Source: Micavibrio_A sp964539025 (GTDB lineage Bacteria > Pseudomonadota > Alphaproteobacteria > Micavibrionales > Micavibrionaceae). Taken from it: a DNA stretch of 64,000 nt. The stretch lies in assembly GCA_964539025.1 (NCBI GenBank), contig CAZIFA010000006.1, positions 1 to 64,000 of the forward strand. The letters run 5' to 3'. The translations under genes and the position numbers were made by a program. This document shows, piece after piece, positions 1 through 7,303 of the stretch (its first letter is position 1; the number at the start of each line of letters is the position of its first letter). The notes below the pieces were generated by a model. It was not told the DNA's origin. It saw only the letters and a list, made by a program, of their open reading frames with translations, and made no database searches.

Positions 1-354
1 GCCGAAGGCTATGCGGCTGGCGAAATGAAACACGGCCCTATCGCGCTGATCGATGACAAGGTCCCTGTCGTTGTCGTCGCGCCGGGCAATGACGTTTTGT
101 TTGAAAAAACAGCTTCGAATGTTCAGGAAACAGTGGCGCGCGGCGGCAAGATCATCCTGTTCTCCGATGCGCGCGGCTGCGAAAAAATGAAAAAACAGGC
201 AAGCTGGTCCGTAGCATTGGATGAAGTCAGCCCGTTTGTCGCGCCGATCCTTTATACAATCCCGGTGCAGCTTCTGGCCTATCATGTTGCCGTCGCCAAA
301 GGCACGGATGTCGACCAGCCGCGAAATCTTGCTAAATCAGTAACGGTTGAATAG
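1..354 (+). CDS. glmS: Glutamine-fructose-6-phosphate aminotransferase, C-terminal end (partial)
   Basis: The reading frame is open from base 1, so the gene begins outside the window and only the last 117 residues are present. They match the end of the second sugar-isomerase (SIS) domain of GlmS: the motif AAGEMKHGPIALI near the left edge and the conserved C-terminal end NLAKSVTVE. GlmS makes glucosamine-6-phosphate from fructose-6-phosphate and glutamine, the entry to peptidoglycan and LPS amino sugars. The N-terminal glutaminase domain cannot be seen. The next gene runs convergently and ends 5 bp beyond the stop. The assignment rests on these signature motifs. Confidence 0.93.
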   Translation, partial: AEGYAAGEMKHGPIALIDDKVPVVVVAPGNDVLFEKTASNVQETVARGGKIILFSDARGCEKMKKQASWSVALDEVSPFVAPILYTIPVQLLAYHVAVAKGTDVDQPRNLAKSVTVE

Positions 355-359
355 TAATA

Positions 360-755
360 CTACTGTGCCGCTTTAGTGAAAGCTGCAAAATCTAACGCCG
401 TATTTTGATCGTGAACAATTTTCCACGCTCCGTCTTCCAATACGAAGACATAGTTCAACCATGTTTCAAAGGGTTCAGCTTTTGCGTTGGCGCGGTAGCT
501 GTATTTTATGAGAGCCATCGCCATATCAGCGCCGACTATTTTATGAACGATTGAACCTTCCCAAATCCATTCTTTATCTTTGAACCATTCTTCGTGAACG
601 GCAGAAAGTTCTTCTGGTGTGGTGAAAGCATGACCGTTTTGTACGATTGTGTATAAGGTTTTGTTCTTGGTGAGATGGGATTTGAACGCGTCCAAATCCC
701 GGTTTTTGATTGCATCAAAATGTTTTTGAACGGCGGAATCAAAATCCTGGGTCAT
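360..755 (-). CDS. NTF2/SnoaL-like (DUF4440-type) protein
   Basis: A 131-residue cytosolic protein with no signal peptide. It has the pattern of the NTF2-like/SnoaL cone fold: an N-terminal helix (SAVQKHFDAIKNRDLDAF), then beta strands ending in WLNYVFVLEDGAWKIVHDQ, where the late Trp-Lys-Ile-Val-His stretch is typical of DUF4440/ketosteroid-isomerase-like proteins. Many members bind small hydrophobic ligands or act as accessory domains; the substrate here cannot be predicted. An AGGAGA ribosome-binding site lies about 5 bases before the ATG. It sits alone, convergent with glmS and 25 bp from the FkbM gene. The fold is fairly sure, the function unknown. Confidence 0.75.
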   Translation of the reverse strand: MTQDFDSAVQKHFDAIKNRDLDAFKSHLTKNKTLYTIVQNGHAFTTPEELSAVHEEWFKDKEWIWEGSIVHKIVGADMAMALIKYSYRANAKAEPFETWLNYVFVLEDGAWKIVHDQNTALDFAAFTKAAQ

Positions 756-780
756 ACGTTCTCCTTAAAATAGTGATTGT

Positions 781-1632
781 TTATAACGAGAATTTCTCGT
801 CCGCGCAGGCCAGAAGGTTTTCGAACTTGCGTCCGTTGCTATACGGCACAACGTGCGGATATTCCCGGCTGCGCAAGATGCCATAAATACTATATCCTGC
901 TGGGAAAAATGCCTTGATCGCCTCCAGCGACGAAAAATCCTTACGGGATAAATCACTCAATTCAAAAACCACGGCGGGGCGGAATTTCTCCAGCGTATTT
1001 TTCAATCCTCTGAGTACGTTCGATTCAAACCCTTCGGTATCGATTTTCAAAAGGCTAGGCGCTATTCCTATTTCCTCGATCACATCATCGCCGCGCCGGA
1101 CTTCTAATGTGACTGGTGCCGCCGCATTATCCTCGGCCTTGGCGCGAAAAGAGCCAATGCCAAGATTGCCTGATGCAGGCGGAAAATAAGGAAGCATGGC
1201 GGCTTCATCGCTCAGGCCATAGGGCATGATCTTCGCATGCGTAAAATTGTTGAGTGCGAGGTTTTTCATCGCTCGTTCCCGCACACTTTCCCACGGCTCA
1301 AACCCGTAGGCATCTTTGGCAAGCCCGGCGACAGCGATCAGGTGCTGGCCGACATTGGTGCCGATATCCAGATAGACCGGTTTGATCCCGTTTTTTGCGT
1401 TATGGATCAGAATATCGCGGAGCAGGCGCAGGGTCGCGGGTTCGTGGCTGCCGTACAGATAGATTTTATCGTCCTGATGGTTTCCAGTTTTCCCTTCAAA
1501 AACGGCGTCAAACAATCTAACCTGAAACACATTGTCCGGGGACGGCGAGCCAGTCAGCTTTCCGAGTTTCTTACGGATACGAAGCGGAATTTTGTCGTTT
1601 CTTAAAAATGGCAAAAACATTGCTGCGGTCAT
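781..1632 (-). CDS. FkbM-family SAM-dependent methyltransferase
   Basis: About 283 residues. The FkbM methyltransferase core is clear: the SAM-binding strand YLDIGTNVGQH, an acidic strand end in YGFEPW, and the downstream signature LLKIDTEGFESNVLRGL followed by FRPAVVFEL. Family members O-methylate sugars or polyketide-like groups and are common in surface polysaccharide loci. Upstream in-frame codons would extend the frame to 1860, but that part lies over the divergent membrane gene and has no family similarity. The start is placed at ATG 1632 or 1620; neither has a strong ribosome-binding site. The divergent partner starts at 1634 or 1667, so the two promoters must lie inside the opposite coding sequences. 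Confidence 0.85.
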   Translation of the reverse strand: MTAAMFLPFLRNDKIPLRIRKKLGKLTGSPSPDNVFQVRLFDAVFEGKTGNHQDDKIYLYGSHEPATLRLLRDILIHNAKNGIKPVYLDIGTNVGQHLIAVAGLAKDAYGFEPWESVRERAMKNLALNNFTHAKIMPYGLSDEAAMLPYFPPASGNLGIGSFRAKAEDNAAAPVTLEVRRGDDVIEEIGIAPSLLKIDTEGFESNVLRGLKNTLEKFRPAVVFELSDLSRKDFSSLEAIKAFFPAGYSIYGILRSREYPHVVPYSNGRKFENLLACADEKFSL

Positions 1633-1633
1633 T

Positions 1634-2362
1634 ATGGCTGTACCAATAGCGGATACGGAGAAGTTTGTGAAGGCCAGCGCGTCCAATAATATTCCGATCT
1701 TTTTGTGGCTGGTCCTGCCGGCCGCGATCATTGTTGCGCAAATCTTCCTCGAAATCTTTATGCCGCGAAACCTGTTGGCACCAATGCTTTCGGAAGGCGG
1801 ACCGCATGAGACGCTGCAATTCCTATTTGCCGCACTGGCCTGCCTTATGGCAGTGCGCATGGTCTTTCAATTGCAGGACAGACTACTCAAGGGGCTGATG
1901 CTCTGCGTTGCGCTGGGCTGTATTTATATTGCGGGCGAGGAGATAAGCTGGGGCCAATGGGTATTCGGATGGATCACTCCTGAATTTTGGCAGCAGGTGA
2001 ACGATCAGTCTGAGACCAACCTGCACAACACATCCGCCTGGCTGGACCAGAAACCGCGCCTGCTGCTGTTTATCGGGATTATGGCGGCAGGGCTTCTTAT
2101 TCCCGCTTTGCGCCGCTGGTGGCCTTCCAAGCTGCCGCCGCGCTTGGCGGTTTTATACCCCTCTGATCTGCTGGTCGTGACGGCCTTGGGCGTGAGCATC
2201 CCGTATTTCATCCAGGACGTCGCGGAATCGCTGGGTTTGCACCCATTCGAGAGGGTTAGCGAGGTTCAGGAACTCTATATGTACTATTTTATTTTGCTCT
2301 ATTTGGTAGATTTCCATAAACGTGTAATTTCTCAAGTTTCTCTTGGGGAAAAACGCAGTTAA
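1634..2362 (+). CDS. Multi-pass membrane protein with GEEISWGQ motif
   Basis: About 242 residues, strongly hydrophobic, with five to seven predicted membrane segments (for example the stretches around PIFLWLVLPAAIIVAQIFL and LLLFIGIMAAGLLIP). The loop motif AGEEISWGQWVFGW, with conserved acidic and tryptophan residues, recurs in hypothetical membrane proteins often found near glycosyltransferases and polysaccharide genes. The biochemical role is unknown. ATG 1634 has no ribosome-binding site. GTG 1667, in the same frame, is preceded by GGAG at 1657-1660 with a 6-base spacer and may be the true start. The divergent FkbM gene suggests a shared role in surface glycan chemistry, but this is inference. 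Confidence 0.75.
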   Translation: MAVPIADTEKFVKASASNNIPIFLWLVLPAAIIVAQIFLEIFMPRNLLAPMLSEGGPHETLQFLFAALACLMAVRMVFQLQDRLLKGLMLCVALGCIYIAGEEISWGQWVFGWITPEFWQQVNDQSETNLHNTSAWLDQKPRLLLFIGIMAAGLLIPALRRWWPSKLPPRLAVLYPSDLLVVTALGVSIPYFIQDVAESLGLHPFERVSEVQELYMYYFILLYLVDFHKRVISQVSLGEKRS

Positions 2363-2548
2363 GCAATTAACCCATTCTAATCATTAGAAAATTTCTATAT
2401 TTCGGAAAATTATAACTTGATTTTTTCCCTATTTGCGCGTTTACTCATATTCGCTTCCACGGAGATCAGAACGCTATAAGACATCCAGTATGTCGAAGAG
2501 CAAAGCCCCTATAATAAAAACAGTCAGGGGTGTGTAACGGAGTGAGTT

Positions 2549-3088
2549 ATGGGTCGTTTTGAGAGTATGAATATACTATGGCCTCCTGTTGGCTGGCACC
2601 AGTTCGCTGACGTCCGGTTCTCATCGGGGCAGGCGGTTGCCAAGGATATCGGCAAGGCCCGGATATTCGGCCTGCAATATAATATCGAATCCACCCCGCT
2701 GTTCAAAAACGAGGAAAAGCTGTTCCGCCACGATATCCGGATCGAGGGCTGGGAATATTCGATTTTGAATGAAAGCATCGAATATCCTGTTTTATCGTTC
2801 AGCCTGTTCGATAAATTCGATCCCGATCTGCCCCGGGAATGTTTTATCACGGATATACGCTCTTACGCTTCACTGATCCCGCATACGCGCCGCTCGGCGA
2901 ACCGTGCGGTCAGCGCCGGTCTTTTCCTGATCCGCCAGATAGCGCAAGGATCGGTGCCTGATGTAAACCGCGTGTTGCGTATCTACAAACTTCACCCCAA
3001 TCAGGCGTTTCTATACCGGAACGACCGTGTGCTCGAACACGATCTCAAACGCGCGTTCGACGATGGAATAATTTCTAAAAGCCTTTAG
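2549..3088 (+). CDS. Hypothetical protein, 179 residues
   Basis: A soluble-looking protein without signal peptide or membrane segment, preceded by a usable GGAG about 7 bases before the ATG. I do not recognise a family. The C-terminal half is helical and basic (NRAVSAGLFLIRQIAQGSVP, then VNRVLRIYKLHPNQAFLYRN), and the N-terminal half is aromatic-rich (MNILWPPVGWHQF). Codon use matches the neighbours, so it is probably a genuine chromosomal gene. The 186 bp upstream are AT-rich and hold no other feature I can support. Its stop overlaps the convergent prmA stop by four bases (TTAG). Confidence 0.65.
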   Translation: MGRFESMNILWPPVGWHQFADVRFSSGQAVAKDIGKARIFGLQYNIESTPLFKNEEKLFRHDIRIEGWEYSILNESIEYPVLSFSLFDKFDPDLPRECFITDIRSYASLIPHTRRSANRAVSAGLFLIRQIAQGSVPDVNRVLRIYKLHPNQAFLYRNDRVLEHDLKRAFDDGIISKSL

Positions 3089-3945
3089 GATTTTCTGAGC
3101 AGTAAAGTCACCCATTCAGCGCCGGGAAATTCGGCGATGAGGGACAAGCCGTGCGGCGTATAGGCATTTAAAACGCGCTCCGCTTGTTCCTTGAGCGTTC
3201 CCGATAAAGTCAGGTAACCGCCGCTGGCAAGAGCCCTAGACTGCTCCGCGGCCATATCTATGAGCGGCCCTGCCAGAATATTGGCGATGATGAAATCATA
3301 CGGTGCGTCGTTCCACACAGGGCTTTGAAGATCATATCCTTCGCTCTGATAGCTTCGGACATTGCAAATGTTGTTGAGACCAAGATGGCGCTGTGTGACA
3401 CGGATGCATTCGGGATCGTTATCGGCGGCGAAGACCGGAACATCGGGCCAGAGTTTTGCAGCAGCAGCGGCAAGAATACCCGATCCGCATCCCATATCGA
3501 GAATATTGCGGGGGGTAAAACCGCTCTGTTTTACGTGCTCGATAGCCAGTATGCAGCGTGAAGTGGTGCCGTGTTCGCCGGACCCGAACGCGGTGGCTGC
3601 TTCGATCAGGAGCGGGATCTGATCGTCTGGTTTCTCGTCGTCATAGTGCGATCCGTAGATAAAAAATGATCCGATCGTAAAGGGCGGCAATGCACGATAG
3701 CTTTCCGCCAGCCAGTCTCGATTCTGCAGCTCTTCGATTTTATAATCACCTTTTGGAATTCGTAATTCTTCAGATGCCCATTGCAACTGGTCACGGATAA
3801 AATCCTCATCCGGGCGGTGATCGAAAGTCCACAAAAACTCCCATGTACCCTTATCTTTCTTGGATGAAGACGATAGGGCAGTTCCTTCGAACAGCGCAGA
3901 AAAAAGGCCGGTCTGATCGTCATCCAGACCGGCTTTTATAGACAA
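3085..3945 (-). CDS. prmA: Ribosomal protein L11 methyltransferase
   Basis: About 286 residues, a normal length for alphaproteobacterial PrmA. It trimethylates ribosomal protein L11 using S-adenosylmethionine. The catalytic domain shows the family motif AFGSGEHGTT (about residues 119-128), the SAM loop LDMGCGSGILA (about 149-159) and IIANILAGPL (about 220-230). The N-terminal substrate-binding domain is shorter and less conserved. The start is uncertain: there is no ATG before the conserved part, and TTG at 3945 is the best available codon. That start lies 29 bp past the TIGR02300 stop and just before a terminator-like hairpin lying within the first codons (3901-3937). Confidence 0.92.
   Translation of the reverse strand: MSIKAGLDDDQTGLFSALFEGTALSSSSKKDKGTWEFLWTFDHRPDEDFIRDQLQWASEELRIPKGDYKIEELQNRDWLAESYRALPPFTIGSFFIYGSHYDDEKPDDQIPLLIEAATAFGSGEHGTTSRCILAIEHVKQSGFTPRNILDMGCGSGILAAAAAKLWPDVPVFAADNDPECIRVTQRHLGLNNICNVRSYQSEGYDLQSPVWNDAPYDFIIANILAGPLIDMAAEQSRALASGGYLTLSGTLKEQAERVLNAYTPHGLSLIAEFPGAEWVTLLLRKS
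3901..3937 (-). terminator. Terminator-like hairpin inside the 5' end of prmA
   Basis: Read on the minus strand, a perfect 9-base inverted repeat (GCCGGTCTG / CAGACCGGC, arms 3925-3933 and 3907-3915, 9-base loop) is followed by CCTTTTTT. It lies about 40 bp after the TIGR02300 stop, as expected for that gene's rho-independent terminator, yet it is within the first codons of prmA as annotated. It could terminate or attenuate read-through into prmA. The structure is seen directly; termination is inferred. Confidence 0.55.
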
Positions 3946-3974
3946 GGTTAGCGTGTGATAGGAGGCAGAAATAA

Positions 3975-4400
3975 CTATTTTTCCTCTTCTTCTTCAGCTA
4001 TATCTTCGTCGATATCATCATCGTCGAGATCGTCTAGGTCCTCATCATCGATTTCGATATCATCTTCATCGAGCGTTATGGCGTCTTCATCGACATCATC
4101 GGAATCTTCTTCGATTTCCTCAAGGCTGACGGTTTCCGTTTCGCCTTCCTCGACGACTTCCGTTTCCTCCTCCTCTACGGCCAGAACCGGGACTTCCTCC
4201 TCCACCTGGGCTTCTACGGCCTCGCTGGGCAGGCGACCGCGGCGAGTCTTTACCTTGATCTCGCCGGTAAACTCCGTGTTGCAGCTGGGGCAGATGATAG
4301 GTTTCTTGTTCAGATCGTAAAAGCGAGCGCCGCAGCTCATACAGATACGTTTCAATCCTTTAAGGTCGGCCAAAATTCCCTCCGTGGGGGTTGTTTCCAT
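3975..4400 (-). CDS. TIGR02300 family zinc-ribbon protein with acidic tail
   Basis: A 141-residue protein with two parts. Residues 13-45 carry two CxxC pairs (Cys20/Cys23 and Cys37/Cys40) around GARFYDLNKKPIICPSC, the hallmark of the alphaproteobacterial TIGR02300 family, and probably bind zinc. Residues 65-141 are almost entirely Glu and Asp with Val, Ile and Leu, a disordered polyanionic tail. The function of the family is not established; a DNA-mimic or chaperone-like role is only a guess. It lies directly upstream of prmA on the same strand. The serine-rich frame on the opposite strand is an artefact of this acidic repeat. Confidence 0.9.
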   Translation of the reverse strand: METTPTEGILADLKGLKRICMSCGARFYDLNKKPIICPSCNTEFTGEIKVKTRRGRLPSEAVEAQVEEEVPVLAVEEEETEVVEEGETETVSLEEIEEDSDDVDEDAITLDEDDIEIDDEDLDDLDDDDIDEDIAEEEEEK

Positions 4401-4596
4401 GATTTAAAAGCAGGGTTTCTGACTGCCCGATTTTGAAGGCCGTGTCAAAGCAAAAGTTCAAAACGAAGCGGTTGGCCTGACTTGCCGAATACAGGTCCTT
4501 GAAAGCCGTTGCGAGGGGGCCCATTTATCTATTAAACTCCTCAGAGTATTATCATTTTTGTACGCTACAGTAAGGTCTTTAAAAGAGGGATTTTCC

Positions 4597-5733
4597 ATGC
4601 AAACACCGGTTGTCATTTGCGGTTTTAAGCGCACCCCGTTCCATTTTGCGGGCAAGGGCGCGCTGGCCGGGGTTCGCCCTGACGATATGGCAGCGGAAGT
4701 TATAAAAGCCTTGATTAAAGACACGGGCGTCAACCCTGCCGATATCGAAGACATCCTGATGGGCTGTGCCTTTCCGGAGGCAGAACAGGGCTTCAACCTT
4801 GCCAAAATCGTGGCCCAACTCGCAGGGCTTCCCAATTCGGTTGCGGGCGCAACGGTCAACCGTTTTTGCGGCTCCTCCATGACAACTGTGCAGATGGCCG
4901 CTGGCTATATTCAAATGGGCGCGGGCGATGTGTTTATCTGCGCCGGTGTTGAATCCATGACGCGTATCCCGATGGGCGGCTTCAATCCGATGCCCAACCC
5001 CAAACTCGCTGAAATCTACCCACAGGCCTATATCAATATGGGCGAAACGGCGGAAAATCTGGCCAAAAAATATTCGATCTCCCGCGCCGATCAGGAAAAA
5101 TTCGCCGCGGCCTCGCATCAAAAAGCCGCCAGGGCGCGCGATGCCGGGAAATTCAAGGATGAAATTGTTCCGATTAATGGCGTGTCTGATGACGGCACGA
5201 TCCGCCCCGAAACGACCGAAGAAGGTCTTGCTGCATTGAAACTTGCTTTTGATGAAAGGGGAACGGTAACGGCAGGGACGGCCTCGCCGCTCACCGACGG
5301 TGCCGCGGCCGTTCTGGTGTGTTCCGAAGAATACGCAAAGAAACACAAACTGCCGATGCTGGCGCGTATTAAATCCGTGGGCGTCGCGGGTTGCGCCGCC
5401 GAGATCATGGGGATTGGCCCCGTGCCCTCGACGCAAAAAGCATTACAACGCGCAGGCCTGAAAATCTCAGACATCGATATCATCGAACTTAATGAGGCAT
5501 TTGCTGCGCAATCGCTCCCGGTCATCAAGGATCTCGGCATCGATATCTCAAAAGTAAATCTTGATGGTGGCGCGATCGCCATGGGTCACCCGCTGGGGGC
5601 TTCGGGCGCACGTATCGTCGGCAAACTCGCGAGCCTGATGAAGCGTGAGAAGAAAAAACTCGGCCTCGCCACGATGTGTATCGGCGGCGGTCAGGGCACA
5701 GCCATCATTCTGGAATCGGTCGATGGAAAATAA
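4597..5733 (+). CDS. Thiolase family acetyl-CoA C-acyltransferase
   Basis: A 378-residue thiolase that cleaves 3-ketoacyl-CoA with CoA, or condenses acetyl-CoA in reverse. The active-site residues are present: acyl-accepting Cys91 in VNRFCGSSM, the GGAIAMGHPLGASGAR block with its histidine (about residue 335), and the C-terminal CIGGGQGTA cysteine. The ATG at 4597 is chosen over an upstream in-frame codon because GAGGGA lies at 4585-4590, 6 bases before it. The FadN-type gene follows at 7304, so both probably serve beta-oxidation. The next small gene overlaps its 3' end by 11 bp. FadA-type and acetyl-CoA acetyltransferase roles cannot be told apart from sequence alone. Confidence 0.93.
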   Translation: MQTPVVICGFKRTPFHFAGKGALAGVRPDDMAAEVIKALIKDTGVNPADIEDILMGCAFPEAEQGFNLAKIVAQLAGLPNSVAGATVNRFCGSSMTTVQMAAGYIQMGAGDVFICAGVESMTRIPMGGFNPMPNPKLAEIYPQAYINMGETAENLAKKYSISRADQEKFAAASHQKAARARDAGKFKDEIVPINGVSDDGTIRPETTEEGLAALKLAFDERGTVTAGTASPLTDGAAAVLVCSEEYAKKHKLPMLARIKSVGVAGCAAEIMGIGPVPSTQKALQRAGLKISDIDIIELNEAFAAQSLPVIKDLGIDISKVNLDGGAIAMGHPLGASGARIVGKLASLMKREKKKLGLATMCIGGGQGTAIILESVDGK

Positions 5734-5992
5734 TCTGGAAGGCGCGCTGGCCGCCATTCAGGAACGCAACCAGCGTGTCGAAATACAAAAAGCATGGGAA
5801 ACATCCAAAACCCGCCGCGCCTTTATCGCTTCCGTCACCTATGCAACGGCGTTTTTGTATATGAGCTGGCTCGGTATAGGCGATGCTTTCTTGCATGCCT
5901 TTGTTCCGACAGGCGGTTATCTGCTTTCCACTTTCAGCCTCCCTCTGGTTAAAGAGGCGTGGATTCGCCGAAAATTTGGCCAAAACCCTTAA
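5723..5992 (+). CDS. Small membrane protein, 89 residues
   Basis: It starts at ATG 5723 inside the last codons of the thiolase gene (11-bp overlap), which suggests translational coupling. The N-terminal third is charged and helical (LEGALAAIQERNQRVEIQKA). It is followed by two hydrophobic stretches (about residues 37-58 and 60-80) separated by a short loop, so it probably spans the inner membrane twice. No family was recognised. The longer frame starting at 5645 runs through thiolase coding sequence and is not used. A function linked to the thiolase is possible only by position. Confidence 0.6.
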   Translation: MENNLEGALAAIQERNQRVEIQKAWETSKTRRAFIASVTYATAFLYMSWLGIGDAFLHAFVPTGGYLLSTFSLPLVKEAWIRRKFGQNP

Positions 5993-6079
5993 AATTTTAC
6001 GCAAAAATTAATAAATATTTACCTCAAAGCTATAAAATGAGGGGTGGTATTTACGGGTATTTAAACAGGGTTTTAGGGC

Positions 6080-7222
6080 GTGCAGCTACTCGATTCCGAG
6101 CAACTGGAACTTGCGTTTCAACTTCACGGCATCACGCTGGAGGCAAAGGCGCGTCAATTTTACACCGATATCTGGCGCACAATTCAGGCGGCGGAAAAGG
6201 CTCGCGATCAAAAAAGGGTTTTGGAACTGGAGAAAGAGCTTCGCGGCCTCTGTAATGCATATTTTTGTGCCATGCATGAATGGCGGCAAGAGGAAGAAGA
6301 GCGGCATGAACATACCTTATGCTGCGCCTTGTCCCGCGAAAATGCGCGTGAAGCCCATGCCGACATTCCTCTGTTTGAAAAGCAATTTTTTCGCTATGTG
6401 ATGTGCTATCTCGAACTTAACCGCGCACTGATCCGCAGTCGTTCCCAGTTGTCGTCTCTGACGCAGGATTATGACCTGGATAATCTATCGAAAATGCCTG
6501 AAGTCAATCACGGTACCGGCGCGCTTCTGGCGCGAGCGCACAAGGAACGTCAGGCGATGACGGAAAAACGCATGCGGATTGAACGGGCCAGATCACTGCT
6601 GCTGTTGTCCGATCCGATGATGGTAGAGCTGGGTGCGGGCCTGCCGCGCCTGATGGGGGCGGAGGGCGATCGCCAACTCACTTTGTACAAGGGAGCGCTG
6701 CGCAAATTGGAATTTTCCCGCGCGGAGCGAATCGCATTGTCGTGGAAAAATGATCATCTCAGCGCCACTGGGCGAATTCTTTGTGCCGTTATTCAAAGAA
6801 ACGCGAACGAGCTTGCCGCGCAGGATGGGCTGATGCTGCATTCGGGCGAACTTAGCTTAATTCTTGCCTCTCTGAAAGGCGATGAGGCGCGGGTCAACGA
6901 TTTCCTGATCAAGCATAACGTGCCCTATATGGTGTTTCAGTATAAAAACCTGATTCATCTTGGCTATCTTCTGGGCAGGATAGGCTCGATAGAGGGTCTT
7001 ATCATCCAGCACGCCAAGCTGATTACACTGGCCGCACGCCCGCACAATGATGCGGATTATGCCAAAACGCAGCAGCAGACAGTTCTGATACCGGCCCGTG
7101 GCATGCTGCAGACTAGCTTTCCGACCCTCGGACCGATTTTTGAGGAAATGGAAACAACCCTGATCGTGCTGGATAGGCTTTTCAAACAGACCCGCGAATC
7201 CATGGCGCATACGGCTTCATAA
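6080..7222 (+). CDS. Hypothetical protein, 380 residues, helical
   Basis: It starts at GTG 6080, with an ACAGGG sequence about 9 bases upstream. It is cytosolic and largely alpha-helical. The first 130 residues are charged and coiled-coil-like (AEKARDQKRVLELEKELRGL, then MHEWRQEEEERHEH), and the rest is a mixed helical domain with no motif I can assign. Codon use and GC resemble the neighbours. It stands between the thiolase block and the FadN-type gene with short gaps, so it may be co-transcribed, but nothing in its sequence points to lipid metabolism. The function is unknown. Confidence 0.65.
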   Translation: MQLLDSEQLELAFQLHGITLEAKARQFYTDIWRTIQAAEKARDQKRVLELEKELRGLCNAYFCAMHEWRQEEEERHEHTLCCALSRENAREAHADIPLFEKQFFRYVMCYLELNRALIRSRSQLSSLTQDYDLDNLSKMPEVNHGTGALLARAHKERQAMTEKRMRIERARSLLLLSDPMMVELGAGLPRLMGAEGDRQLTLYKGALRKLEFSRAERIALSWKNDHLSATGRILCAVIQRNANELAAQDGLMLHSGELSLILASLKGDEARVNDFLIKHNVPYMVFQYKNLIHLGYLLGRIGSIEGLIIQHAKLITLAARPHNDADYAKTQQQTVLIPARGMLQTSFPTLGPIFEEMETTLIVLDRLFKQTRESMAHTAS

Positions 7223-7303
7223 AATCCAAAACTAGCCCTCCCTTTTTAGTGATTTCGCGCTATTATGGCCACTGAGAATTTTCACACCAAAGGGATTTAC
7301 CAC

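Noticed and set aside
3955..4320. Serine-rich plus-strand frame
   Set aside because: It is the antisense of the Glu/Asp-rich tail of the TIGR02300 gene; the composition follows from that repeat.
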